Source: JBGSTR01 sp963707135
Lineage (GTDB): Bacteria; Pseudomonadota; Gammaproteobacteria; Chromatiales; Chromatiaceae
Assembly (NCBI GenBank): GCA_963707135.1
Contig: CAVPOY010000020.1
Span: 1 to 64,000 of the forward strand
Length of the DNA stretch: 64,000 nucleotides
Direction: 5' to 3'
Made by a program: the position numbers and the translations under genes. Of the stretch, positions 24,703-34,182 are shown piece by piece (within the stretch, counting starts at the first letter, position 1; each line of letters opens with the position of its first letter). The notes under the pieces were generated by a model. The model saw only the letters and a program-made list of their open reading frames with translations. It ran no database searches and was not told the DNA's origin.

Positions 24703-26484
24703 TCAGGCAAGCGCGGGGACCTCGGCGCCGTCGTGGAACTGCAGCCGATGCAGTCTGGCGTAGTAGCCGCCGAGCGCGAGCAGCTCCGGGTGTCGGCCCT
24801 GCTCGACGATGCGCCCGTCCTGCAGGACGACGATGCGGTCGGCGTTCTCGATCGTGGACAGGCGGTGGGCGATCACCAGCGTGGTGCGCTCGCTCATGAG
24901 CTCCTGCAGCGCCGCCTGGATGTGACGTTCCGCCTCGGTGTCCAGGGCCGAGGTGGCCTCGTCGAGGATCAGGATCGGGGCGTCCTTGAGCATGGCGCGG
25001 GCGATCGCGAGCCGCTGGCGCTGGCCGCCCGAGAGCAGGACGCCGCGGTCGCCGATCCAGGTGTCGAACCCCTGGGGCAGCGCGCGGATGAACTCCAGGG
25101 CGTGGGCCGCGGCGGCGACCCGCTCCAGGTCCTCCGCCGAGGCCGGCTCCGCGCGTCCGTAGGCGATGTTGTTGGCAATACTGTCGTTGAACAGCACCAC
25201 GTCCTGGCTCACCAGCGCGATCTGGTCCCGGAGGCTGGTCAGCACGAGCTCGCGGATCGGTATGCCGTCGATCAGGATCTCGCCGGCGGTCGGGTCATAG
25301 AAACGGGGCAGCAGGCTCGCCAGCGTGGTCTTGCCGCTGCCGGAGCGCCCGACCAGCGCGACCCGCTCCCCGGGCTCGATGACCAGATCCAGATCCCGGA
25401 TCGCGGGCACCTTGTCGGCCGAGTACCTGTGGCCCACGCCCCGGTATTCGATTCGCCCGTCCAAGCGGTCTACCCGCCGAGTGCCCGTGTCTACTTCCTG
25501 CTCCGAATCGAGGAGCTCGAACAGGCTGTCGGCGGCGATGATCCCCCGCTGCAGGTGGGCATTGACGCCGGTGAGCCGCTTGACCGGCGGCAGCAGCAGG
25601 CCCATCGCGACGACGAACGACATGAAGGTGCCCACCGATATGTCGTCCCTTAGGCCCTGCATGGTCGAGAGGTAAACGACCACCGCGATCGCAAGCGCCG
25701 AGATCATCTGCACCAGCGGCACGCTGGCCGCCTCGGTCGCGATCATCTTCATCTGCAGCGAACGGGTCTTCTCGTTGACCCAGCCGAAGTGTGCTGCTTC
25801 CTGCCGCTGACCGCCAAACGCCTTGACCACCCGGTGACCGTCGATCACCTCCTGCGCCACATGGGTCAGTTCGCCGACCCGGTCCTGTATGCGACGGCTG
25901 TATCGGCGAAACCGTTTGGTGGCATATTTGACCGCGCCGGCCATTAGCGGTCCGATCACCAGGAAGATCGCCGACAGGACGGCGTTGATATAGAGCATGT
26001 AGGCCATCAGCCCGATGACCGTAAATCCGTCGCGAACGAGGGTCGTGATCGCCGAGGTCGCCGCGGTCGCGACATACTCGACGTTGTAGGTGAGCTTGGC
26101 GAGTATCTGGCCCGAGCCGTGGTTATCGTAGTAGCGGGTCGGCGCGCGCAGCAGGTGCTCGAACATCTCCTGGCGCAGGTTCGCGACGACCCGGCGCCCG
26201 ACCCAGCTCAGGAAATAGTCGTTGATGAACCCCGCGATGCCCCGTACGAGGAACAGGCCCACCAACACCAGGGGCATCATCCTGACGACGTTCTCGTCCC
26301 TGTCCACGAAGCTACCGTCGATCAGCGGCTGCATCATCGCCGCGAACATGGGCTCGGTGGAGGCATAGATCAGCATGCCGACGATCGACACGGTAAACAT
26401 GCGCCAGTAGGGCTTGGCGTACCGCAGAAGCCGGGCGTAGATCTGCCGGGCATCCGAGTCCGGCCGGCTCGGCTCGAGGCTCAT
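24703..26484 (-). CDS. msbA: Lipid A flippase MsbA (ABC exporter)
   Basis: MsbA flips core-lipid A from the inner to the outer leaflet of the cytoplasmic membrane. The 593-residue half-transporter has six membrane helices in the first ~320 residues and a nucleotide-binding domain with Walker A GRSGSGKTTL near residue 380. It also has the ABC signature LSGGQRQRLAIARA, Walker B ILILDEATSALD and the His switch IAHRLST. ATG at 26484 overlaps the exbD stop (ATGA). It lies immediately upstream of lpxK, the usual order outside Pseudomonas as well. Confidence 0.95.
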   Translation of the reverse strand: MSLEPSRPDSDARQIYARLLRYAKPYWRMFTVSIVGMLIYASTEPMFAAMMQPLIDGSFVDRDENVVRMMPLVLVGLFLVRGIAGFINDYFLSWVGRRVVANLRQEMFEHLLRAPTRYYDNHGSGQILAKLTYNVEYVATAATSAITTLVRDGFTVIGLMAYMLYINAVLSAIFLVIGPLMAGAVKYATKRFRRYSRRIQDRVGELTHVAQEVIDGHRVVKAFGGQRQEAAHFGWVNEKTRSLQMKMIATEAASVPLVQMISALAIAVVVYLSTMQGLRDDISVGTFMSFVVAMGLLLPPVKRLTGVNAHLQRGIIAADSLFELLDSEQEVDTGTRRVDRLDGRIEYRGVGHRYSADKVPAIRDLDLVIEPGERVALVGRSGSGKTTLASLLPRFYDPTAGEILIDGIPIRELVLTSLRDQIALVSQDVVLFNDSIANNIAYGRAEPASAEDLERVAAAAHALEFIRALPQGFDTWIGDRGVLLSGGQRQRLAIARAMLKDAPILILDEATSALDTEAERHIQAALQELMSERTTLVIAHRLSTIENADRIVVLQDGRIVEQGRHPELLALGGYYARLHRLQFHDGAEVPALA

Positions 26485-26909
26485 GGCTCCTCTTCGGCCG
26501 GCCGGGTCGCACTGAAGGCGATGCGGACCAGACCCGCCTGACTCGCCGCGTCCAGCGCCGTCATCACCGCCTGGTGCGGGGTGTTGGCGTCCGCCTGGAT
26601 CAGGACCGGCAACCCCTTGCGCTCGCCGAGCGCCCCGGTCAGCGCGCGCACCAGCGTGATCGGCCGGCGGTCCGTGACCGCCTGGTCGTCGACGTAGAAA
26701 CGGCCGGTGCGGTCGATGACGAGACGGATCATCTCCGGCTCCTCGGCCGGCGCGTCCTCGCCCTGGGCCTCCGGGAGCTGGATGCGCAGCCGCGCCTCGT
26801 CCTTGAAGGTCGTCGAGACCATGAAGAAGATCAGCAGCAGAAACACCACATCGATCAGCGGTGTCAGGTTGATGTCCACCGAGTGCCGGCGATGGGGACG
26901 CAGGTTCAT
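26481..26909 (-). CDS. exbD: ExbD/TolR-family biopolymer transport protein
   Basis: A 142-residue inner-membrane protein with one N-terminal span (INLTPLIDVVFLLLIFFMV) carrying the essential proton-path aspartate in PLIDVVF, then a periplasmic domain. With ExbB it forms a proton channel that powers an energised outer-membrane task. In this conserved block the pair is thought to act with the LPS/lipoprotein genes rather than TonB, but the substrate is unproven. ATG at 26909 overlaps the exbB stop. Confidence 0.92.
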   Translation of the reverse strand: MNLRPHRRHSVDINLTPLIDVVFLLLIFFMVSTTFKDEARLRIQLPEAQGEDAPAEEPEMIRLVIDRTGRFYVDDQAVTDRRPITLVRALTGALGERKGLPVLIQADANTPHQAVMTALDAASQAGLVRIAFSATRPAEEEP

Positions 26910-27532
26910 CGGGTCTCGCCGCCCTCCTCGCGCTCGCCCTTCATGACCTCCACCAGCCGCAGCGCCTGCTGCTCCATGTCGATGGCGATCCGGCTGACCC
27001 GGCTGTCGAAGAAGCGGTAGAACATCAGGCTCGGGATCGCGACCGATAGTCCGGCCGCGGTGGTGATCAGCGCCTTCGAGATCCCGCCCGCCAGCACGCC
27101 CGCGTTGCCGACCCCGGCATTCATGATCACACCGAAGACATCGATCATTCCGAGCACGGTACCGAGCAGGCCGAGCAGCGGGGCCACCGACGCGACCGTG
27201 CCCAGGGTGTTGAGGAAACGCTCGAGCTCGGCGATCACCTGACGGCCGGCGTCGTTGATCGCCTCCTTCATCACCTCGCGCGAATGGTTGCGGTTGATCA
27301 GTCCGGCCGCGAGCATGCGCCCGAGCGGCGAACCTTCCCGGATCTTTTCGATCTCGTCGTTGCCGAGCTGATTCTGGCGATAGAGCTGCCAGATACGGCT
27401 GACCAGATTGTCGGGCATGATCCGGCCCCGTCGCAGGGTCCAGGCGCGCTCGAGGATGATCGCGGTCGCGACAATGGAACAGGCGACGATGGGAACCATC
27501 AGCCAGCCGCCCGCTTGCATCAGCTCGAGCAC
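26906..27532 (-). CDS. exbB: ExbB/TolQ/MotA-family proton channel protein
   Basis: The 208-residue protein has three membrane spans: GGWLMVPIVACSIVATAIILERAW, then VASVAPLLGLLGTVLGMIDVFGV and SKALITTAAGLSVAIPSLMFYRFF. These carry the family's characteristic PLLGLLGTVLGM and TTAAGLSVAIP. The GTG at 27532 follows a GAGGA site, giving a start in the middle of an otherwise open upstream frame. It is the first gene of the exbB-exbD-msbA-lpxK-trm112-kdsB run, so the promoter should lie in 27533-27731. Confidence 0.93.
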   Translation of the reverse strand: MLELMQAGGWLMVPIVACSIVATAIILERAWTLRRGRIMPDNLVSRIWQLYRQNQLGNDEIEKIREGSPLGRMLAAGLINRNHSREVMKEAINDAGRQVIAELERFLNTLGTVASVAPLLGLLGTVLGMIDVFGVIMNAGVGNAGVLAGGISKALITTAAGLSVAIPSLMFYRFFDSRVSRIAIDMEQQALRLVEVMKGEREEGGETR

Positions 27533-27731
27533 AGAGGATTCCTCGGGTCTCTTGGCCCCGGCAGGGTTACACCGGGAGTCAATCAGGGCAGATACCGCCG
27601 TTGCGGCCCGGCCATCCGGCAACAAGGGCCGCATGATACTCGAAACGGGCGGACTCGCCGAACCGGTCGCGCCTGGTGCTGTGCGGTTCACGTTTTGTCA
27701 CGGCCGACCAGGAAGGACGCACGTCTATCGG

Positions 27732-30089
27732 TCAGGGGCGCGGGCGATGGGTCCAGAGCCGGGCCGCCTCCGAGCGCCATGACCAGGGTCCGTCGATAAC
27801 GCCGTCGGCTCCGATGCGGAGCTCGATCGCGCCCTCGGTGCCGGTATCCCGCATCGCGGCACCCCGGTTGGTTACCCGCTCCATTACCTCCGGCGTCGGG
27901 AATCCGAATTGGTTCGCGTAGCCGGACGAGAACAGGAGCAGCTCCGGGTCCACGGCGTCGAGGAACGCTCCGCCTGTTGAGGTCGCGCTCCCGTGATGGG
28001 CCGCGACCAAAACCTGACTGCGTAGTCCCTCGCCTATCTGCTCGACCAGCGTCTGCTCGGTACCGACTCCGATGTCCCCGGTGAGCAGGATCGCCTGGTT
28101 ACCCGCCCGTATCTGCAGCACGCAGGAGGCGTCGTTGCCCGAGTAGCCCGGCCCGTCCGGGTGCAGGAGGCTGAAGCTGACGCCGGACCAGTTCCAGTCC
28201 TCGCCGGCGCGGCAGGGCTCGGCCGCCTCGGCGTCGACCGCATCCGGCTCGCCGCTGATGACCCGGGCGACCTCGATCCCGCTGGCCAGCCCCCGGGCCC
28301 CACCGGCATGATCCCGATCCGCGTGGCTGAGGACCAGTAGGTCCACGCGCCCCACCCCTCTGTGCACGAGAAAGGGAGCAACCACGGCGCTGCCGGTGTT
28401 GAATCCACTCTCGTAGCCGGGACCGGTGTCGAAGACAAGGGTCCCGTCGCGGGTCTGCACGACCGCCGACAGGCCCTGACCGACGTCGAGCAGCGTGAAC
28501 CAGAGCTCGCCGTAGCCGGGTCCGAGCGGGCGCACCAAAAGCAGCGGGAGGAGCAGCACCAGCCCAAGCCAGCGACCGGGCAGACCCCGCGGGGCCAACA
28601 GCAGCAGCGCCCCGCCGGCCGCGACCGCGAAAACCCAAGACGGCCTGGCAGACATTGACGCGGACGCCCAAGGCAGGCGGGAGAGCCAGGCCAGACCGTC
28701 CAGGCCCCAGTCGAGCAAGTGCGCCGTCAGAACTAGCGGCAGCGACAGTCCGGGAACCAGACTCAGGAGGCTCGCGACCAGCACCAGTGGCAGCACCAGC
28801 AGGCTGAACAGGGGCACGGCGACCAGATTGACCAATGGCGCGATCAGGGACGCCCGCCCGAACAGGAGCAGCAGCAGCGGAAGCAGCCCGATGGCCACGG
28901 CCCATTGGGCGCGGCCCCAGCGTGTCCAGGTCCCGCGCGCGGGCAGTCGCCGCCCCAGGTTGAACAGGAGCACCGCAACAGCGCCGAACGACAGCCAGAA
29001 CCCGGCGGACAGGACGGCCTGCGGGTCCAGCATCAGGACCCCGACTAGGGCCGCCGTCAGGGCATGGGAGGGCCGCGGGGTCCGCTGCCAGAGCACGGCG
29101 CCCAGGACCACGGCCAGCATGATCAGGGCGCGCTGGGTCGAGATCGCGAATCCGGCCAGCGCGGAGTAGGCCAGCGCCGCCAGCGCCGCGCCGATCGCGG
29201 CGGCTCGCGGTGCCGCCAGCGTCTGGGCGAGCGACGGGCTGTGGGACCAGAATCGCCGAACCAGGAAGAAGACCGCGGCCGCGACCAGACCGACGTGCAG
29301 CCCGGAGATGGCGACCAGGTGGTTGGTCCCGGTGCGGGTAAGCAGCTCCCAGTCGTCCGGCCCCAGCCCGGAGCGCTCGCCGATGACCAACGCCTGCACC
29401 AGACCGAGCGCGGGCGCATCGCCGAGGACAGCGGCGAGATGCTCCCCGAGCCGCTGCCGCCAGCGGGTCAGCCAGAAGGATCCCGGGCCCGGGTCGACTT
29501 GTTCCGCGCCACGACGGACATTACCGGTCGCCTTCACCCCGAGCTCGAAGAGCCAGCGCTCGTAGTCGAACCCGCCGGGGTTCGCGAAACCGTGCCGCGG
29601 CTTGAGCCTGACCGGGAAGCGCCAGCGCTCGCCGGCGACCAGCGTCTGCGGCCGGTCGTACCAGGAGAGCCGCACGAGCCCCGTGAATGGGATGCGCCCG
29701 TTCTGCCCGTCCGCCTGCTCCACATCGAACAGGAAGCGCCGGGCAAACCCGGTGTCCGATGGGATAGAGGCGACGCGTCCTTCGACGACCAGCGGTGCCC
29801 GGGCCAGCGCATCTGGGAAGGGTTCGCAGAGGACCTCACAGGCCCGAATCTGGGCCCAGAGCGCCCCGAGCAGCAGGGACAGCAGGAGCGCGGCGCCGGG
29901 CGCGACGCGGGTCCGGCGCAGCAGCAGGATCAGAAGTGCGGCCGCCGACGCCGGCAACCCGATCAGCCAAGCGGGCGGCAGCTCCGGCAGCAGATGGAAG
30001 GCGAAGACGCCGGTGGCGAAGGCGAGCCCGCCACGGGCGAGGTCGAAGCCTGTTCCCGCCGGTCGTTCGACCACCGTCAAGGGCGCCAT
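27732..30089 (-). CDS. comEC: ComEC/Rec2 DNA-uptake channel
   Basis: ComEC forms the inner-membrane channel for single-stranded DNA in natural transformation. The 785-residue protein has N-terminal membrane helices, a DUF4131-like extracellular domain, and the competence core with TGTNHLVAISGLHVGLVAA. It has many further helices and a C-terminal metallo-beta-lactamase domain with the metal motif LSHADRDHAGGARGL near residue 586. The length is normal. Its position between exbB and DUF2062 matches Pseudomonas. Full competence would need pilus genes found elsewhere. Confidence 0.94.
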   Translation of the reverse strand: MAPLTVVERPAGTGFDLARGGLAFATGVFAFHLLPELPPAWLIGLPASAAALLILLLRRTRVAPGAALLLSLLLGALWAQIRACEVLCEPFPDALARAPLVVEGRVASIPSDTGFARRFLFDVEQADGQNGRIPFTGLVRLSWYDRPQTLVAGERWRFPVRLKPRHGFANPGGFDYERWLFELGVKATGNVRRGAEQVDPGPGSFWLTRWRQRLGEHLAAVLGDAPALGLVQALVIGERSGLGPDDWELLTRTGTNHLVAISGLHVGLVAAAVFFLVRRFWSHSPSLAQTLAAPRAAAIGAALAALAYSALAGFAISTQRALIMLAVVLGAVLWQRTPRPSHALTAALVGVLMLDPQAVLSAGFWLSFGAVAVLLFNLGRRLPARGTWTRWGRAQWAVAIGLLPLLLLLFGRASLIAPLVNLVAVPLFSLLVLPLVLVASLLSLVPGLSLPLVLTAHLLDWGLDGLAWLSRLPWASASMSARPSWVFAVAAGGALLLLAPRGLPGRWLGLVLLLPLLLVRPLGPGYGELWFTLLDVGQGLSAVVQTRDGTLVFDTGPGYESGFNTGSAVVAPFLVHRGVGRVDLLVLSHADRDHAGGARGLASGIEVARVISGEPDAVDAEAAEPCRAGEDWNWSGVSFSLLHPDGPGYSGNDASCVLQIRAGNQAILLTGDIGVGTEQTLVEQIGEGLRSQVLVAAHHGSATSTGGAFLDAVDPELLLFSSGYANQFGFPTPEVMERVTNRGAAMRDTGTEGAIELRIGADGVIDGPWSWRSEAARLWTHRPRP

Positions 30090-30188
30090 CGGCTCATCCG
30101 AGGTAGATCGACCGGCCCAACCTATTGGCTTCGCACTGCCCTATACTGCGCCATCGCGACAGCACCTGGGGAGGCAGGAACCGGCGGC

Positions 30189-30743
30189 GTGAAAAAGTGG
30201 CTCAAGCGCATCATGCCGGCCCGCCGGACGATCCTGGAGAACCGACACCTCTCGGTGTTCGGCAGGCTCCTGCACGACCCCAACCTCTGGCACCTGAACC
30301 GGCGTTCCGCCTCCGGCGCCGTCGCCGTCGGTCTGTTCGTCATGTATCTGCCGCCGGTCGGACAGATGCTGATCGCGGCCGGCGCGGCGATCGCGCTACG
30401 CGTCAATCTCCCGATCTCGGTGGCCCTGGTCTGGATCACCAACCCGGTAACCATTCCGGCGATGTATTATTTTTCTTACCGGGTGGGCTGCTGGCTCCTC
30501 GGCACCCCCGCCGAGCACCTCGGGGTGGAGTTCTGGACCGATTGGCATCACTGGCTCGCCGCGGTAGCGCCGCTGACGGTCGGAAGTCTGGCCTGCGGCA
30601 TCGTCTGCTCGGCCATCGGCTATCTGACGGTCCAGAGCCTGTGGCGCTGGAACCTGGCGCGCGAGATCCGAAAGCGAAAGGAACGCTACCGCGCCATGGC
30701 CGAGTCGCGGCTCAGGGAGCCGTCGTCCAAGCGCCAGATCTGA
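30189..30743 (+). CDS. DUF2062-domain membrane protein
   Basis: The 184-residue protein (KKWLKRIMPARRTILENRHLSVFGRLLHDPNLWHLNRRSASGAVAVGLFVMYLPPVGQMLIAAG) is a full DUF2062 domain with two or three hydrophobic spans, including NLPISVALVWITNPVTIPAMYYFSY. GTG at 30189 is the start; GGAGG lies about 15 bp upstream. The family is of unknown function and is syntenic with comEC/lolD in gammaproteobacteria. Its 3' end overlaps the lolD 3' end (58 bp, convergent). Confidence 0.88.
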   Translation: MKKWLKRIMPARRTILENRHLSVFGRLLHDPNLWHLNRRSASGAVAVGLFVMYLPPVGQMLIAAGAAIALRVNLPISVALVWITNPVTIPAMYYFSYRVGCWLLGTPAEHLGVEFWTDWHHWLAAVAPLTVGSLACGIVCSAIGYLTVQSLWRWNLAREIRKRKERYRAMAESRLREPSSKRQI

Positions 30744-31417
30744 TCCATGCGCGCCGCGAGCTCGGTATCGTGGGTCACGATCACCAGGCTGGTGCCGATG
30801 TCCGCGTTGAGCTCCAGCATCAGGTCGTAGACCTGGGAGGCGGTGCTGCGGTCGAGGTTGCCGGTGGGCTCGTCGGCCAGCACGCAGCCGGGACGGGTCA
30901 CCAGGGCCCGCGCAATCGCCGCCCGCTGGCGTTCACCGCCGGACAACTCGGAAGGCTTGTGCGCAATCCGATGGGCCAGCCCGACGCGGTCCAGCAGCGC
31001 CCGTGCCTTCTCGCGCGCGCTCGCCGGGGATTCTCCGCCGATCAGCAGCGGCATGGCGACATTCTCGATGGCCGTGAACTCCGGCAGCAGATGATGGAAC
31101 TGGTAGACGAACCCCAGGTGCCGGTTGCGCAGGAGCCCCCGGCGGACCTCGGACAGCGCGGCGACATCCTGGCCCCGCCAGCTCACCGTACCGGCGCTCG
31201 GCCGCTCCAGGCCGCCGACGCAGTGCAACAGCGTGCTCTTGCCGGAACCGGATGCACCGACGATCGCGATCCGCTCGCCGGGCAGCACCTGGAAATCGAT
31301 GCCCTTCAGCACCTGGACTTCCTGCGGCCCCTGCCGGAAGGTCTTTACGAGACCCTGGACCTCGAGCGCGGCCGCGCTCCCGTTTCCTGAACCGTCGAGC
31401 AGAGCCCCCTCACTCAT
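30686..31417 (-). CDS. lolD: Lipoprotein-releasing ABC transporter ATPase LolD
   Basis: LolD powers extraction of lipoproteins from the inner membrane for delivery to LolA. The 243-residue ATPase has Walker A VGASGSGKSTLLH, Q-loop FVYQFHHLLPEFTAIENV (the Lol-family HHLLPEF), signature LSGGERQRAAIARAL and Walker B CVLADEPTGNLD. ATG at 31417 overlaps the lolC stop. The partner permease follows immediately upstream. Confidence 0.95.
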   Translation of the reverse strand: MSEGALLDGSGNGSAAALEVQGLVKTFRQGPQEVQVLKGIDFQVLPGERIAIVGASGSGKSTLLHCVGGLERPSAGTVSWRGQDVAALSEVRRGLLRNRHLGFVYQFHHLLPEFTAIENVAMPLLIGGESPASAREKARALLDRVGLAHRIAHKPSELSGGERQRAAIARALVTRPGCVLADEPTGNLDRSTASQVYDLMLELNADIGTSLVIVTHDTELAARMDQIWRLDDGSLSRDSAMAR

Positions 31418-32657
31418 ACCGAAGGGCCTCCGCGGGCTGGGTCCTGGCGGCGCGCCAGGCCGGGTACAGGGTCGCGAGCACGCTCATCAAGAAGGCCGAC
31501 CCGGCGACAAACACCACATCGGCGACATGTACATCCGAGGGCAGCTCGCTGATGTAGTAGATGGTCGGGTCGAGGAAGTGGACGCTGAACAGGCTCTCGA
31601 TGCCGTCGATGATAGGCTCCAGGTTCAGCGCCAGGAGCACGCCGGCGACCACCCCCAGCAGCGTGCCAACCAGTCCGATGGTGGTTCCCTGCACCATGAA
31701 CGTGCCCATGACCCGCGCCGGCGACAACCCGAGGGTTCGCAGCACGGCGATATCGGACCGCTTGTCGGTCACCACCATGACCAGCGTCGAGACGATGTTG
31801 AACGCGGCCACGGCGACGATCAGGAACAGGATGATGCTCATCATCCGCTTCTCGGTCGCCAGCGCGCGGAAGAAGTTGGCGTGGACCTGGGTCCAGTCGA
31901 TGATCTGGTAGATGCCCCCGAGGTCGTAGGCAATCTCCCTGGACAGCCGCGGCGCCTCCCAGAGATCTTTGAGCTTGAGTCGCACGCCGGAAACCGCGTC
32001 CCCGAGGCTCATCAGCTTGGCCGCGTCGCGCATCTGGACGAAGGCCGAGTTGCGGTCGTAATCGGCCATGCCGACAGAGAATATTCCGCTCACCGTAAAG
32101 CGCTTGAGCCGCGGCATGATGCCGATCGGCGTCGCGCTCACCTGCGGCGTCACCACCGTGACCTTGTCACCCGGGCCGACGCCCAGAAAACTGGCCAGGT
32201 CACGACCCAGGATGATGCGGAACTCGCCCTCGACCAGATCATCGACGGAGCCGCTGACCATGTCGCGCCGCAGCTCGGCCACCTGGTCCTCCTCCTCCGG
32301 GACGATCCCGCGCACCAGCGCGCCGCTGACGTCCGAGCCGCCGACCAGCATCGCCTGGACCTCGACGAACGGGGCGGCGCCGACCACGTCCCGGTGCGCC
32401 CTGACCTGCTCCAGGACCTCGGGCCAATTCGCCATAGCGCCGTAGGGGTCGGTCAGGGTCGCATGCGAAGCCATCGACAGGATCCGCTCCTGGATCTCCT
32501 TGTGGAAGCCGTTCATTACCGACAACACGACGATCAGGGCGACGATGCCGAGCATGATGCCCAGCATCGAGATCAGCGAGATGAACGAAATGAAATGATT
32601 ACGGCGTTTCGCTCGGGTGTAGCGAAGGCCGACATACAGCGGGAGGGGGTGAAACAT
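31410..32657 (-). CDS. lolC: Lipoprotein-releasing permease LolC/LolE
   Basis: The 415-residue protein begins FHPLPLYVGLRYTRAKRRNHFISFISLISMLGI, the typical LolC/E N-terminus. It has one N-terminal span, a large periplasmic domain, and three C-terminal spans ending ARTQPAEALRYE. Only one permease gene is present beside lolD, as in gammaproteobacteria with a single LolF-like or homodimeric type, or a second copy elsewhere. ATG at 32657 is chosen; a GTG start upstream (32675) adds six residues without family support. Confidence 0.92.
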   Translation of the reverse strand: MFHPLPLYVGLRYTRAKRRNHFISFISLISMLGIMLGIVALIVVLSVMNGFHKEIQERILSMASHATLTDPYGAMANWPEVLEQVRAHRDVVGAAPFVEVQAMLVGGSDVSGALVRGIVPEEEDQVAELRRDMVSGSVDDLVEGEFRIILGRDLASFLGVGPGDKVTVVTPQVSATPIGIMPRLKRFTVSGIFSVGMADYDRNSAFVQMRDAAKLMSLGDAVSGVRLKLKDLWEAPRLSREIAYDLGGIYQIIDWTQVHANFFRALATEKRMMSIILFLIVAVAAFNIVSTLVMVVTDKRSDIAVLRTLGLSPARVMGTFMVQGTTIGLVGTLLGVVAGVLLALNLEPIIDGIESLFSVHFLDPTIYYISELPSDVHVADVVFVAGSAFLMSVLATLYPAWRAARTQPAEALRYE

Positions 32658-32827
32658 GGCGCGGCATTTAACCACAACCGCCCCGACACTGCCGGGATTC
32701 CGCCAACCCCGCGCCGGATCCCGCGCTCGTCGCGCTCGTGGTTCAGGTAATCGGCCGGCTCTCCGCCGGCCCTACAGGTGGGCAAGCGGGCCGGGATGAT
32801 ATGATCGCGTAGACAGAATGCCTCGCC

Positions 32828-34132
32828 GTGGCGTGCGAGTGCCGGTCGCGAATGGCCGGGTACTTGGCACGAGCGGTAGCTCAAAGGGTTCCTTACAGGT
32901 CGGACAGATCCGCCTTGGCCAGAAAGCTTTTCATCACCGAGCCCGACACCGGGGAGCGGGTTCCATTCCTCCGGGGCGTACTGGTCCAGTCGCTCGCGTC
33001 GGCCGGACTGTCCTTCGACGATGCCTACGAGATCGCGCAGCGGGTGCGGGGCACGCTGGAAAAGAGCGACGAGGATTGGGACACCGACCGGCTGCGGCGG
33101 CTCGTCGGCGAGGAACTCGAGAAGAGCGCGGGCACCGACGCGCGCCGGACCTACGAGCGGGGCGGCGAGCAGGGACGCCCGGTCATGGTGCGCTCGTCGG
33201 GACGCGACGAGCAATTCTCGGTCGGGATGCTGACCCGCTATCTCGAGGGGTGCGGCATTCGACACGAGGACGCCCTTCAGGGCGCGCGCACGGTCCAGGA
33301 TCAGCTCCAGAGCCGCGGCGACCCGATCGTCGATCACCTGGACCTGCGGCGCCTGATCTACGTGACGATGAAGGCGAGCTGCTGCTCCGATGCGGCGGAC
33401 CGCTTTCTGTCCCGATGCCTGTTCAGGGACAGCGGCGACCCGCTGATCGTCCTGATCGGCGGGCCGACCGGCGCCGGCAAGAGCACCGTCGCCTCTCGGC
33501 TGGCCTACCTGCTCGACGTCGTGCGCACCCAGTCCACGGACATGATGCGGGAGATCATCCGATCCTATCTGGTGCCCCACGTGGCGCCAACCCTGGCCTA
33601 CTCGAGCTTCGACGCCTGGCGAGGGCTGCCGGCGCTGGAGCCCGCTCCGGGTCAGGCCTCCGGCGAGAACCCGGTGCTGGCGGGCTTCCTGGCCCAGTTC
33701 GGGACCATCAAGACGGCGCTCGAGGCCACGATCCAGCGCTCGGTCAAGGAGCGCGACGACCTGATCATCGACGGGGTCCACGTCCTGCCGACCCGACTCG
33801 ACCTCAGCGAGCTCCGCGACAAGGCGGTGTTGGTGCCGGTGCTCCTGGCCGTTCCGAACATCGGCCGCCTGGACGAGCGGCTCAGGCGCCGCAGCCGTGA
33901 GCAGCCGGACCGCGACTCGGACCGCCAGAGACAGGCGCTCTCGGCAATCTGGGAGCTGCAGACCTATATGATCGACCAGGCCCAGAAGGCCGCGATCCCC
34001 ATCATCGCCAATTGGAGCGTCGAGGAATCCGTCGCGCAGATACTCGACGAGATCATGGGCCGCATCGCCCTGCGGTTTCCACCCGACCCCTCCAAGCTGG
34101 CAACGTCAAAGCCGCACCCGGGGAGCCCATGA
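32828..34132 (+). CDS. 2-phosphoglycerate kinase-like protein with ATP-cone-like N-terminus
   Basis: The 434-residue protein has two similar N-terminal motifs, about residues 48-80 (RGVLVQSLASAGLSFDDAYEIA) and 137-165 (VGMLTRYLEGCGIRHEDALQ), which resemble ATP-cone regulatory repeats. A P-loop kinase domain follows, with LIGGPTGAGKSTVASRLA near 211. It resembles the 2-phosphoglycerate kinases known from methanogens, which make cyclic 2,3-diphosphoglycerate; the bacterial role is unknown. The start is uncertain: TTG at 32915 or ATG near 32852 are alternatives and none has a clear ribosome site. The next gene downstream encodes a histidine kinase. Confidence 0.75.
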   Translation: MACECRSRMAGYLARAVAQRVPYRSDRSALARKLFITEPDTGERVPFLRGVLVQSLASAGLSFDDAYEIAQRVRGTLEKSDEDWDTDRLRRLVGEELEKSAGTDARRTYERGGEQGRPVMVRSSGRDEQFSVGMLTRYLEGCGIRHEDALQGARTVQDQLQSRGDPIVDHLDLRRLIYVTMKASCCSDAADRFLSRCLFRDSGDPLIVLIGGPTGAGKSTVASRLAYLLDVVRTQSTDMMREIIRSYLVPHVAPTLAYSSFDAWRGLPALEPAPGQASGENPVLAGFLAQFGTIKTALEATIQRSVKERDDLIIDGVHVLPTRLDLSELRDKAVLVPVLLAVPNIGRLDERLRRRSREQPDRDSDRQRQALSAIWELQTYMIDQAQKAAIPIIANWSVEESVAQILDEIMGRIALRFPPDPSKLATSKPHPGSP

Positions 34133-34182
34133 TCGCGCATCGGCGTTCGCATGGCTCCGGCGGGAGAGGCTGAGGCGCCGAC

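Noticed and set aside
29064..30188. Long upstream extension of the DUF2062 frame
   Set aside because: The extension lies antisense to comEC and lacks any conserved sequence; the true start is the GTG at 30189.
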